A stretch of DNA of 15,276 nt from CBDCWA01 sp046048295. Its GTDB lineage: Bacteria; Pseudomonadota; Alphaproteobacteria; Rhizobiales; Hyphomicrobiaceae. This document shows, piece after piece, positions 7,120-14,356 of this stretch (position 1 is the first letter of the stretch; each line of letters begins with the position of its first letter). Under the pieces are notes generated by a model that was not told the origin of the DNA, did not search any database, and worked only from the letters and a program-made list of their open reading frames with translations. The position numbers were made by a program, and so were the translations under genes. Where the stretch lies: assembly GCA_046048295.1 (NCBI GenBank), contig JBJOGJ010000075.1:1-15276 (forward strand), written 5' to 3'.

Positions 7120-7731
7120 ATGGGGGACTCTAAACAGCCCGATTTTTCTCGGGACATCGGCGCAATGGGCCAAGACTTGGACCAGATCAGCCCTGAAGAG
7201 TTGCAGGGCCTGGAGATGTTCGAAGTCGCGGGGGCCATCAAGTGGTTCGACGCGAGCAAGGGCTACGGCTTCATCGTGCCGGATAATGGTCTTGAAGACG
7301 TTCTCCTGCACGTGACGTGCTTGCGCGCCGGCGGCTTCCAGACGGCCTATGAAGGCGCCAGGGTGCACTGCCAAGTTCTGAAGCGCCCGAAGGGGCTCCA
7401 GGCCTTCCGCATTCTTAGCATGGACCTCTCTACCGGTGTCCACCCCTCCCAGCTACCGCAGCGAACCCATGTTGTGGTAGAAGCCGAAAGTGACTGGGAG
7501 CGCGCGATGGTGAAATGGTTCAATCGCGTGCGCGGGTTCGGATTTTTAACGCGTGGAGACGGCACTGCTGATCTGTTCATTCACATGGAGACGCTCCGTC
7601 GTTTCGGTTTTACCGAGCTGCGGCCGGGCCAGATCGTATGGGTGCGCTGGGGCCATGGCTCCAAAGGCCACATGGTGGCAGAACTCAAGCCGGATGGCCA
7701 GCCGCCAGGCACGCTGCCGCCGAATCACTGA
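7120..7731 (+). CDS. Two-domain cold-shock protein
   Basis: A 203-residue cytoplasmic nucleic-acid binding protein with two cold-shock domains in place of the usual single ~70-residue one. Domain 1 (about 37-102) has RNP1 KGYGFI (47-52) and RNP2 VLLHV (61-65). Domain 2 (about 128-190) has RNP1 RGFGFL (138-143) and RNP2 LFIHM (152-156). Such double proteins are characteristic of alphaproteobacteria; they bind single-stranded RNA/DNA and are thought to act as RNA chaperones. The acidic N-terminal arm (about 1-35) is also usual for rhizobial homologues, which supports the ATG at 7120 over the internal Met16. The stop is 4 bp before the DUF192 start, so the two are very likely one transcript. A possible leader structure and a hairpin at the ribosome site are noted separately. 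Confidence 0.93.
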   Translation: MGDSKQPDFSRDIGAMGQDLDQISPEELQGLEMFEVAGAIKWFDASKGYGFIVPDNGLEDVLLHVTCLRAGGFQTAYEGARVHCQVLKRPKGLQAFRILSMDLSTGVHPSQLPQRTHVVVEAESDWERAMVKWFNRVRGFGFLTRGDGTADLFIHMETLRRFGFTELRPGQIVWVRWGHGSKGHMVAELKPDGQPPGTLPPNH

Positions 7732-7735
7732 CGGA

Positions 7736-8239
7736 ATGCTGGCGATCCGTCGCATATTCGAGACACTCGACAGAGCTGCCCTGCGGGCGGCTCTGTTTGC
7801 TTTTGCCATGCTCGCGGGCACTGTATTGGCATCCTGCAAGGAACCGGCATCGAACTTGGACGAGACACTCACTATAACGACGAAATCGGGCGTCCATCGG
7901 ATTTCTATCGAAGTGGCGCGGACTGAGGCGGAGAAGGGGCGCGGACTGATGTTCCGCAAGAGCGTGCCATCCGGGACAGGCATGTTGTTTCCCTATTCCG
8001 AGCCGCAGGAAATCACCATGTGGATGAAGAACACCTACGTATCGCTGGACATGGTGTTCATACGGCAGGACGGGACGGTTCACCGCATCGCACGCAACAC
8101 CGAGCCATTGTCGGAAGCGGTCGTAGCCTCCCGTGGCAAGGTTACGGCCGTGTTGGAGATTGCTGCCGGGGAGGCTGACAGGCTCGGCATCGCTCCCGGA
8201 GACAAGGTGTCCCATCCCGCCTTCTCCCCAAGCCGCTGA
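7736..8239 (+). CDS. DUF192 family exported protein, possible lipoprotein
   Basis: A 167-residue protein of the DUF192 family (unknown biochemical function). The conserved block is plain: GLMFRKSVPSGTGMLFPY, then ITMWMKNTYVSLDMVFI and the G-x-V-x-x-I turn, with AVLEIAAGEADRLGIAPGD near the end. The N-terminus is a basic then hydrophobic leader (about 1-33) ending in VLASC, which fits a lipobox with Cys34. It should be exported, perhaps lipid-anchored. Cleavage by signal peptidase I cannot be excluded. The same frame is open far upstream inside the cold-shock gene, but the ATG at 7736 starts the leader and lies 4 bp after the cold-shock stop, which points to translational coupling. This pairing is familiar from rhizobial genomes. 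Confidence 0.9.
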   Translation: MLAIRRIFETLDRAALRAALFAFAMLAGTVLASCKEPASNLDETLTITTKSGVHRISIEVARTEAEKGRGLMFRKSVPSGTGMLFPYSEPQEITMWMKNTYVSLDMVFIRQDGTVHRIARNTEPLSEAVVASRGKVTAVLEIAAGEADRLGIAPGDKVSHPAFSPSR

Positions 8240-8266
8240 TGGAAGCGATGTCGCTTATCGTTCGCC

Positions 8267-8295
8267 TTGACTGTTGGGGCCCGAAGCGGCACACA
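8267..8295 (+). promoter_or_regulatory. Possible promoter of tRNA-Pro
   Basis: CTTGACT at 8266-8272 matches the alphaproteobacterial -35 consensus (CTTGAC). Seventeen bases later lies CACACA (8290-8295), a poor -10. Position, 36 bp before the tRNA, is right. Weak evidence because of the -10. Confidence 0.3.
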
Positions 8296-8301
8296 GGTCT
8301 C

Positions 8302-8317
8302 CCGGAGCATTCTCCGG
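8302..8317 (+). other. Small hairpin upstream of tRNA-Pro
   Basis: CCGGAG (8302-8307) and CTCCGG (8312-8317) form a perfect 6-bp stem with a CATT loop, between the DUF192 stop and the tRNA. No T-run follows, so it is not a standard terminator; it might be a processing or weak termination signal. Confidence 0.35.
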
Positions 8318-8330
8318 CCATAAGTGAGAA

Positions 8331-8407
8331 CGGGGCATAGCTCAGCCTGGTAGAGCGCCTGCTTTGGGAGCAGGAAGTCGCGAGTTCGAATCCCGCTGCC
8401 CCGACCA
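8331..8407 (+). tRNA. tRNA-Pro (anticodon TGG)
   Basis: A complete 77-base cloverleaf. The acceptor stem CGGGGCA/TGCCCCG (8331-8337 / 8397-8403) is perfect. The D-arm contains AGCTCAGCCTGGTAGAGC. The anticodon stem CCTGC/GCAGG encloses loop TTTGGGA with anticodon TGG at 8365-8367. The T-arm has GTTCGAATC. Discriminator A and an encoded CCA (8405-8407) follow. Confidence 0.98.
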
Positions 8408-8455
8408 CTCGTGGAACATGTCGACAGGACGGCCATAAACGATACGCCGAGCACC

Positions 8456-8764
8456 ATGACCAGCGCGCGCATATACAAGCCGAGCAAGTCCGCAATGCAG
8501 TCGGGCCCCGGCCGGTCGAAGGAATGGATTTTGACCTTCGAGCCGGAGGCGCCACGCGAGATCGACCCATTGATGGGGTGGACGAGTTCGGCAGATACGC
8601 GCCAGCAGGTCGTGCTGACGTTCGAGACTGCCGAGGAAGCCGTGGCTTATGCGCGGCGCAACGGCATACCTTACAGGCTAGAAGAGCCGAAGGTGCGCAA
8701 GCCAGTGAAGAAGTCCTACGCGGACAACTTCACATGGGGCCGCGTACTTCCCTGGACGCATTGA
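8456..8764 (+). CDS. NDUFS4-like accessory subunit of NADH dehydrogenase (ETC complex I subunit)
   Basis: A 102-residue protein of the ETC complex I subunit family (NDUFS4 / 18-kDa type), an accessory subunit that alphaproteobacteria share with mitochondria and which sits on the peripheral arm of complex I at the inner membrane. Seen: the N-terminal ARIYKPSKSAMQSG, the W-x-L-x-F-E-P core leading to PREIDPLMGWTSSADTRQQV, the AVAYARRNG segment, and the C-terminal SYADNFTWGRVLPWTH, all typical of the family and at full length. The ATG at 8456 has only a weak ribosome site; an upstream in-frame ATG at 8411 lies almost against the tRNA and adds residues unlike the family, so I reject it. It lies alone between two tRNA genes, far from any nuo operon, as I recall for other rhizobia. 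Confidence 0.92.
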   Translation: MTSARIYKPSKSAMQSGPGRSKEWILTFEPEAPREIDPLMGWTSSADTRQQVVLTFETAEEAVAYARRNGIPYRLEEPKVRKPVKKSYADNFTWGRVLPWTH

Positions 8765-8819
8765 TGGCCTGTTAGAGTACAAGCGGCACCGAAATGTGCT
8801 AGGAGTGTCGTACCGCGCT

Positions 8820-8896
8820 GCGCCCGTAGCTCAGCTGGATAGAGCATCTGCCTTCTAAGCAGAGGGTCGCAGGTTCGAGTCCTGCCGGGCGCGCCA
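8820..8896 (+). tRNA. tRNA-Arg (anticodon TCT)
   Basis: A complete 77-base tRNA. The acceptor stem GCGCCCG/CGGGCGC (8820-8826 / 8886-8892) is perfect. The anticodon stem TCTGC/GCAGA encloses loop CTTCTAA with anticodon TCT at 8854-8856. The T-arm has GGTTCGAGTCC. Discriminator G and an encoded CCA (8894-8896) follow. This tRNA type is a frequent integration site, but no integrase or attachment repeat is visible nearby. Confidence 0.98.
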
Positions 8897-8920
8897 ATCC
8901 GCACCGTACTGGAGGTCCTG

Positions 8921-10093
8921 GTGAACAACGCCGCCCTCGCCAACATGCCGGCAGCACCTGCCGATGTTGTTTCCTGGCGCCGGGATATACATGCCCACCC
9001 GGAGCTCCTCTACGACGTGCATCGCACCGCATCTCTTGTAAGGGATAAGCTTCAGTCTTTCGGCTGCGATGAAGTCGTGGTGGGTCTGGGGCGCACTGGC
9101 GTGGTTGGAATCGTCAGGGGCGCCCGCACCGATTCCGGCAAGGTGATCGGCCTGCGCGCCGACATGGATGCGCTGCCGATACTCGAGCAGGGCAAGCTGG
9201 ACTACGTCTCGACCGTGCCAGGCAAGATGCACGCCTGCGGTCATGACGGCCACACCGCCATGCTGCTCGGCGCGGCACGCGAACTGTGCCGCGATCGTAA
9301 CTTCAATGGCACGATCGTCTTCATCTTCCAGCCGGCGGAGGAGGGTGGTGCGGGCGCCAGGGCGATGATACGCGACGGGCTGCTGGAGCGCTTCGGCATC
9401 CAGGAAGTTTACGGCATGCACAACCTGCCGGGCCTGCCGATCGGCCACTTCGCGATCCGGCCGGGCCCCATCATGGCAGCATCCGACATTCTCGAGATCG
9501 TCGTGGAGGGACGCGGCGGGCACGCGGCCAAGCCGAACGAATGCATTGATCCGGTTCTGACGTCCGCCCATATCCTGACCGCGCTGCAGTCGGTCGTCGC
9601 ACGCAATACCGATCCACTGGAAGCAGCGGTCGTATCGATCTGCATGATAGAAGGTGGCGCCGCTTTCAACGTCATCCCCGACAGAGTCACCATGAAGGGC
9701 ACGGCCCGTTCGTTGACGCCAGAGGTTCGCGCACTCCTCGAGGCCCGCATTTTGGATGTGGCGGAAGGCACTGCCCGCGCATTCGGTGCGACGGCGCGGG
9801 TGAATTTCCGCCACGGCTATCCGGTCACCCGCAATGACGAGGCCAAGACCGCCTTCGCAGGTGCCGTCGCAGCCGACGTGGCGGGCCCTGCCAACGTCGA
9901 CAACTTCGCCCCGCCGGTGATGGGGGGCGAGGATTTTTCCTTCATGCTTGAGCAACGTCCAGGCGCATTTATCTTCGTCGGCAACGGCGACAGTGCGGGG
10001 CTGCACAACCCGGCCTATGACTTCAATGACGAGGCAATCGCCTACGGAATGGGCTACTGGTCACGCCTCGTGCACTGCGCGATGCCGCTTTGA
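8921..10093 (+). CDS. M20 family metal-dependent amidohydrolase (hippurate hydrolase-like)
   Basis: A 390-residue cytoplasmic hydrolase of the M20D group, which removes acyl or aryl groups from N-acyl amino acids (hippurate, IAA-amino acid and N-acetyl amino acid substrates). Metal ligands expected for the family are visible: Cys106 and His108 in HACGHDGH, Glu140-Glu141 in QPAEEGG, His167 in GMHNLPG and His362 in GLHNPAYDF. A lid/dimerisation domain lies in the middle (about 185-295, starting near SDILEIVVEGRGGHAAKP), and GGEDFSFMLEQRPGAFIFVG is near the end. The GTG start has a GGAGG site 8 bases upstream, and no ATG would fit without cutting the N-terminal helix before RDIHAHPEL. It begins 24 bp after tRNA-Arg, so its transcript may start at the tRNA promoter. 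Exact substrate not determinable. Confidence 0.93.
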   Translation: MNNAALANMPAAPADVVSWRRDIHAHPELLYDVHRTASLVRDKLQSFGCDEVVVGLGRTGVVGIVRGARTDSGKVIGLRADMDALPILEQGKLDYVSTVPGKMHACGHDGHTAMLLGAARELCRDRNFNGTIVFIFQPAEEGGAGARAMIRDGLLERFGIQEVYGMHNLPGLPIGHFAIRPGPIMAASDILEIVVEGRGGHAAKPNECIDPVLTSAHILTALQSVVARNTDPLEAAVVSICMIEGGAAFNVIPDRVTMKGTARSLTPEVRALLEARILDVAEGTARAFGATARVNFRHGYPVTRNDEAKTAFAGAVAADVAGPANVDNFAPPVMGGEDFSFMLEQRPGAFIFVGNGDSAGLHNPAYDFNDEAIAYGMGYWSRLVHCAMPL

Positions 10094-10170
10094 CCTGCGC
10101 CAATGAGACCGGCTTGCGGCCTTGCGAACAAGCTGCCAATTTGCGGCAACGCTGGTCGGGGCGCAAAGCG

Positions 10171-10185
10171 CCGGCCTGGGGCCGG
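10171..10185 (+). other. GC-rich hairpin between the amidohydrolase and the binding protein
   Basis: CCGGCC (10171-10176), loop TGG, then GGCCGG (10180-10185), a perfect stem in the 133-bp gap, with no T-run. It could end or attenuate readthrough from the amidohydrolase; the rest of the gap shows only GC-rich sequence and the ribosome site of the next gene. Confidence 0.35.
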
Positions 10186-10226
10186 GAATACCTGCCGGGG
10201 GGCGGGCGAGGGGCGAGCATTTCCTG

Positions 10227-11234
10227 ATGAGACGACGTCATCTGGCGACGATATTGCTGCTCTTGAGCGGAGTGTGGGCTGCGAACGCGGCGACGCTGGA
10301 TGCCGTGAAGAAGCGCGGCGAACTCGTCTGCGGCGTATCGCAGGACGTCCTGGGCCTCGCAGCCGCCGCACCGTCTGGCAACTGGTGGGGCATCGAGGTT
10401 GAATTCTGCCGCGCGCTGGCGGCTGCCGTCCTGGGTCATGCAAACCAGGTCAAGTTCCGCCCGCTCGCATCGCCGGAGCGCTTCGAAGCCTTGCGCAAGG
10501 GTGAGGTCGATGTCTTGGCCCGCAGCGAGCGCTGGACGATGAGTTCCGGCGTCGAGCCCGGCATAACATTCGCCGCCGTCCTCTATCACTCCGGCCTCGC
10601 CGTCATGGTGCCGAAGCGTCTTGGCGTCGTCAGCGTCCATGAGCTGTCCGGTGTGCGCCTCTGTGTCGGCCAGGACTATGACCGCCAGAGCCTGGAGCAA
10701 TACCTGTCGCAGCGAAGCATGCGCGCCAACGTAGTCTCGGTTGCAAACTGGCAGGAGATCTCGAGCGCCTACAGGGCGGAGAAGTGTGCCGGCCTCGTAG
10801 CCGACTCGATCTTGCTCGCCGGCGAGCTGCAGCGTCTACCCGATCAGGACAGGGACATCGTTCTGCCGGAGCGCCTGTCGATCCAGCCGGCCGGGGTCAT
10901 GGTACGCAGCGGCGACAATCAATGGCGCCTGATCGTGCGTTGGACAATGAACGCAATGATTCTCGGGGAGCAACTCGGCGTTGGCGCCTCGGGGGTTCAT
11001 GCAAGCGTGCAGCCAGCCTCGGTCGAGCTTCGTGTGCTGCTCGGCATGGAAGGCAATCTCGGCGCCTCTCTCGGGCTTGAGCGGGACTGGGCGCAGGACG
11101 TTCTGAGCCAGGTCGGCAACTACGCCGAGATCTATGCCCGCACGCTCGGCACCGGCTCGGCCCTGCGACTACCGCGCGGGCCGAACCGCTTATGGTCACA
11201 AGGCGGACTGTTCGTGCCGTTGCCGCTTCGCTGA
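10227..11234 (+). CDS. AapJ-like periplasmic amino-acid-binding protein (family 3), orphan
   Basis: A 335-residue solute-binding protein of ABC-transporter family 3. A signal peptide is clear: MRRRH, a leucine-rich core, then AANA with cleavage after about residue 21. The mature part opens with TLDAVKKRGELVCGVS and has GIEVEFCRALAAAVLG and RFEALRKGEVDVLARSERWT. It ends with LGLERDWAQDVLSQVGNYAEIYARTLG and LWSQGGLFVPLPLR, a C-terminus typical of the general L-amino-acid binding protein AapJ/BztA. Divergence is visible: the usual NTTWT ligand-pocket motif reads ARSERWT, so specificity may differ. No permease or ATPase gene is adjacent, so it may serve a transporter elsewhere or act in sensing. 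The longer open frame upstream lacks a leader; the ATG at 10227 follows GAGGGGCGAG. It converges on the next gene with 13 bp between stops. Confidence 0.88.
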   Translation: MRRRHLATILLLLSGVWAANAATLDAVKKRGELVCGVSQDVLGLAAAAPSGNWWGIEVEFCRALAAAVLGHANQVKFRPLASPERFEALRKGEVDVLARSERWTMSSGVEPGITFAAVLYHSGLAVMVPKRLGVVSVHELSGVRLCVGQDYDRQSLEQYLSQRSMRANVVSVANWQEISSAYRAEKCAGLVADSILLAGELQRLPDQDRDIVLPERLSIQPAGVMVRSGDNQWRLIVRWTMNAMILGEQLGVGASGVHASVQPASVELRVLLGMEGNLGASLGLERDWAQDVLSQVGNYAEIYARTLGTGSALRLPRGPNRLWSQGGLFVPLPLR

Positions 11235-11247
11235 GCGGTCCGGGTTG

Positions 11248-12207
11248 CTATCGGTAGAGCAGCTCGATCACCACGGTCTGGCCGTTCTCGACCGCAAAAT
11301 CGCGTCGGAATGTGCGCCCGTCCGACTGCGCTATGACCGTATAGGCGCCTGGCGCGAGAACGTGCGTCGGGAGTGCACCGGCGCTCTTGACGATCGTCGC
11401 GCCGTCCGGCTTCTGGATTGCCCATTGCGTCGAGGCGAGCGCATCGCCACCCTCCCGTGTCACCAGCTTGAACGTGACGCGGGCGGCTTCGTGGCGTACC
11501 GATACGTCCGTGAGCTTGCCCGGTTCGACCGTGACGTTTGCCTGCACCGTGGCGTTCGCTTGCCCGTAGCGCGACTCGATCCTGTAGAGCCCGGAATTCA
11601 GTCGCACGATGACCCCGGCCCGTGCGCCGCTGACGATTTTGCTCGGATTGTCGTACTGATCGCGCTCCTCGCTGTAGATGTCGTATTGCACGGCGGTGTC
11701 AGGCGCCGGTGTCGCGCTCGTGATGATTGCTGTAATGCGGAGCCCACCCGCATTGAGGACGAACTTTTCGGTCTTCTCCCCCGGATCCCCGGCACTGATA
11801 CGCCGCGTGACGTAGGCCTGACCGTAAGACACATGCACATAGTAGTCGCCGGCCGCGAGCCGGATGGCAGGAGCGGCTTCCTTGCGCTTCGTGACCAGCA
11901 CCGGTTTGCCGCTCTTGTCGGGCATGGCGCGAAAGACGCGCCACATGAGGCCCTCGTCGATCCGTTCACCTTCCTCGGTAAGCACGGCCTCCAGCCTGAC
12001 GAGGGTGCCTTCAGCGCCCTTCTCGGCCGGTGGCGTTGTCTGCCTTGGGATCACGGTCGTATTTCCGCTTCGCGGCGGTGCCGTCTCCTGCAGTGCTCGC
12101 GGTATGTCGAACTCTCCGGGCCGCAGGTCTTGCGCGCCCGCAATGGAGCCAGGAACGATCGCCCATGCGGCGACCAGCACCAGGATACTCCAGACACGAA
12201 CCAGCAT
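11248..12207 (-). CDS. Secreted protein with about three beta-sandwich-like repeats, unknown function
   Basis: A 319-residue exported protein I cannot place in a named family. The leader (1-25, ending SIAGA) looks like a signal peptidase I substrate. A proline-rich linker (about 40-65) follows. Then come about three units of 75-90 residues (roughly 67-155, 153-245 and 243-319). Each shows a W or Y strand (GLMWRVF, AVQYDIY, STQWAIQ), then a L-x-x-G-x-Y-x-V/I strand (LAAGDYYVHV, LNSGLYRIES, LAPGAYTVIA), a Y/D-G-x-A/T turn, and a final V-x-x-G strand. This resembles carboxypeptidase-regulatory or Ig-like beta-sandwiches (inference). The same pattern fills the C-terminal two thirds of the VWA protein 111 bp upstream on the same strand, so the two probably act together at the cell surface or in the periplasm. 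ATG 12207 has a strong GGGAGG site. Confidence 0.8.
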   Translation of the reverse strand: MLVRVWSILVLVAAWAIVPGSIAGAQDLRPGEFDIPRALQETAPPRSGNTTVIPRQTTPPAEKGAEGTLVRLEAVLTEEGERIDEGLMWRVFRAMPDKSGKPVLVTKRKEAAPAIRLAAGDYYVHVSYGQAYVTRRISAGDPGEKTEKFVLNAGGLRITAIITSATPAPDTAVQYDIYSEERDQYDNPSKIVSGARAGVIVRLNSGLYRIESRYGQANATVQANVTVEPGKLTDVSVRHEAARVTFKLVTREGGDALASTQWAIQKPDGATIVKSAGALPTHVLAPGAYTVIAQSDGRTFRRDFAVENGQTVVIELLYR

Positions 12208-12318
12208 TGGATTGGCCTCCCGGGCTACGGGTGTATCGCGCCGATCGGTACGATGATTTGCACGCTGGCAGCAACGTGTCCTTCATCGATGGCAATAGCT
12301 GGGCGGTGCTGGCTTGCT

Positions 12319-14277
12319 CTATTGACCATCCATCACCACCGTGGAACGGCTTCCTGGGCTCACCGTCAGGTTGCGCTTGAGCGTGCGCCCACCGATCCAC
12401 GTAGAGACCTGGTAGGCGCCCGCATTGAGATAGATTTCGGGTGCGGCCTGCGCCCCCGCCCACACCCGCGCCCCGCTCTGGTCCTCCACCACCCAGTAGG
12501 GCACCACTGCCCGGTTGTCCGCCTTGACCCTCAGCGACACCACGCCTGCCTGGTGGGTAAAGGTTGTGCTCGGTGCGCTGCTCGGCGATACGAGGATCTG
12601 GCGCTGGGCAACGGCGTTCTGCTCGCCGATACTGCTGGCGACCCGATAGCGCCCATGGCCGAGAACAACCTCTATGCTGGCGCCGGACCGCAGGATTGGC
12701 GATGCGTCGTCATGTCCGATCGGCTCAATTGTCCAGCCGTAGGCGCTATCATCGGCAATGCGAGCATCTCCCGCTACGGCAAACCGGATCCTGCGGCTCG
12801 GCACGGAAATGTCCGCGCGCGTCAGTATGCCCGGCGGCACGACGATCCGCTGATTGGTCGTGGCGCCATTGACAGTGACGTTTGCGTAGTAGGTCCCAGC
12901 ACCGAGCGACCAATCGGAGACCGGCGAAGACGTGCGCCCGATTTCGCGCCGTCCCCGGGTCTCGGGTGTATCCTCCAGGAGGAGCACCCTGACGGGCCCG
13001 ACTGCTTCTGCATCAGGCCCCTGAGTCACGTTGATACTGAGGCGCCCTCCGCCGAGGTCCAGTTGGACCCTGCTTCGCGCCCCGCTGGACACATCCACGG
13101 CAAGTTCCGAGCTGAGCGCGCCATCGCGGGCCAGGACCCGATAGCTGCCAGCCTCGAGCAGCACCGTACCGCCACCAGGACCAAGTTCGACATGCTCCTT
13201 TCCGCTGCGGCCAGCCGGGTGAATGACGATGCGCCCACCGTCTGACAGCGCCAGCTTGCCGCCGATGGCGGCGGATACATCCAGCACACCGGCATCCAGC
13301 TTCAGCTTGATGTGCTTGCTTTCGCCCTTGGCGAGCTTGAACGTCTCGCCGACCCGAAGTCCGCCGGATAGTCCCTCGACGGAATAGGTGCCGGCAGGCA
13401 GCCGTTGCAGAAGCTGTGGCGCACGCCGCATCACAATCGGAACCCTGCGCACCTCGCTTCCCGCCTGGCGATGCACATGCAGATGCCATGTCAGTGGCAC
13501 GCCTATCGGCTTGTCGGTTTGCCCGAGTGACAGGGTGACACGAAGACCGGGCCCATCTAGCCCGGGCAGATTCTCATGCCCATCCCTGCCTTGATCGCCT
13601 GCCGGAGTGCCGATCGCCGGCCGTGGCGCGACGACGAGGCTCGCTGCAGTAACCGCCTGTTCCACTGCCTTCGATACATCATCGCCCCGGTTCGCAGCGA
13701 ACACCCCGCCCCCGGTTAACGCTGCAATGCACTTGCTGGCGCCGGCGTCTTCCGGACTGAGCCCGAGGCTCACCAGATGGATGCGGAGTCCGGGATTGGC
13801 GAGCTTGAGTTCCTTCGCCGCCGCGCAAACATCTGCGCCGCAATTGTCGTTGCCGTCGTGCACGACAATGAGTGAGGCTGAGCGCTTCTGATCGGCGAAC
13901 GGTTGTGCCGCCGTCCTGAGCGCCGCTGCCAATGGTCCCTTGCCCCGGGGATTCCAGGTATCGATGGCCGCCAGGATGCGCTCGGTATCATGCGCCGCCG
14001 GATCGGAGAGATAGCCCGCTTGCGCGCAACCCCTCGGCCCGGCGCCGAACCCAACCATTCCGGATTGAGTGCCGGGCGGGATCCTGCCGAGCGATGCCCT
14101 GAGAGCGTCCCCTGCAAGCTCGAATTTCGGCTTTGCGGAGCCGGGCAGCTTGCCCCACATCGAGCCCGAGCCATCGAAGACCACGACGACGGCGGGCGGT
14201 CCCGCCTGCGCCACGACGCATCCCGCCGAAGCCGCTACGACAAGTGCTGCCCAAAACAGCGAGATCATGAGCCGCAT
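12319..14277 (-). CDS. Secreted VWA-domain protein with about five beta-sandwich-like repeats
   Basis: A 652-residue exported protein. Leader: residues 1-25, ending VVAQA. A von Willebrand factor A domain (about 28-210) has the MIDAS start DGSGSMW (Asp35, Ser37, Ser39) and Asp141 in VVHDGNDNC. The usual GGTP threonine is replaced (GKGP, 112-115), so metal-dependent ligand binding may be altered. Cys83, 146, 151 and 183 could form disulfides, fitting export. A linker (about 215-243) is followed by about five units of 75-90 residues, each with a L-x-A-G-x-Y-x-V strand (LPAGTYSVEG, LEAGSYRVLA, LGAGTYYANV, LGHGRYRVAS, LNAGAYQVST). The same repeat pattern builds the next gene downstream. ATG 14277 follows GGGAGG with 9-base spacing. 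No transmembrane helix or sorting signal at the C-terminus. Function unknown; adhesion or envelope scaffolding is possible. Confidence 0.88.
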   Translation of the reverse strand: MRLMISLFWAALVVAASAGCVVAQAGPPAVVVVFDGSGSMWGKLPGSAKPKFELAGDALRASLGRIPPGTQSGMVGFGAGPRGCAQAGYLSDPAAHDTERILAAIDTWNPRGKGPLAAALRTAAQPFADQKRSASLIVVHDGNDNCGADVCAAAKELKLANPGLRIHLVSLGLSPEDAGASKCIAALTGGGVFAANRGDDVSKAVEQAVTAASLVVAPRPAIGTPAGDQGRDGHENLPGLDGPGLRVTLSLGQTDKPIGVPLTWHLHVHRQAGSEVRRVPIVMRRAPQLLQRLPAGTYSVEGLSGGLRVGETFKLAKGESKHIKLKLDAGVLDVSAAIGGKLALSDGGRIVIHPAGRSGKEHVELGPGGGTVLLEAGSYRVLARDGALSSELAVDVSSGARSRVQLDLGGGRLSINVTQGPDAEAVGPVRVLLLEDTPETRGRREIGRTSSPVSDWSLGAGTYYANVTVNGATTNQRIVVPPGILTRADISVPSRRIRFAVAGDARIADDSAYGWTIEPIGHDDASPILRSGASIEVVLGHGRYRVASSIGEQNAVAQRQILVSPSSAPSTTFTHQAGVVSLRVKADNRAVVPYWVVEDQSGARVWAGAQAAPEIYLNAGAYQVSTWIGGRTLKRNLTVSPGSRSTVVMDGQ

Positions 14278-14356
14278 GCCGGAAGACCTCCCACATCATG
14301 CACCGAACGCCGAGCCACGCGCGGCTTGTATCAAGGCCCGCACCGGCTGGCGAGTT

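Noticed and set aside
8820..8896. tRNA-Arg as an integration site for a genomic island
   Set aside because: The amidohydrolase begins 24 bp downstream and no integrase, direct repeat of the tRNA 3' end, or mobile gene is visible.
8716..8946. Minus-strand frames with peptides such as GRTRTCDPLLRRQMLYPAEL and, at 8080-8487, RGSGIRTRDFLLPKQALYQA
   Set aside because: These are the well-known false proteins read antisense across tRNA genes, here tRNA-Arg and tRNA-Pro.
8855..10006. A 383-codon minus-strand frame
   Set aside because: Antisense to the M20 amidohydrolase, whose metal ligands are all intact; no protein family signal in the antisense product.
11134..13245. A 703-codon open frame on the plus strand
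   Set aside because: It lies antisense to two minus-strand genes that have signal peptides, strong ribosome sites and repeat domains. It also overlaps the end of the binding-protein gene. Its composition is Arg-, Ala- and Pro-rich with no domain; long antisense frames are common in high-GC DNA.
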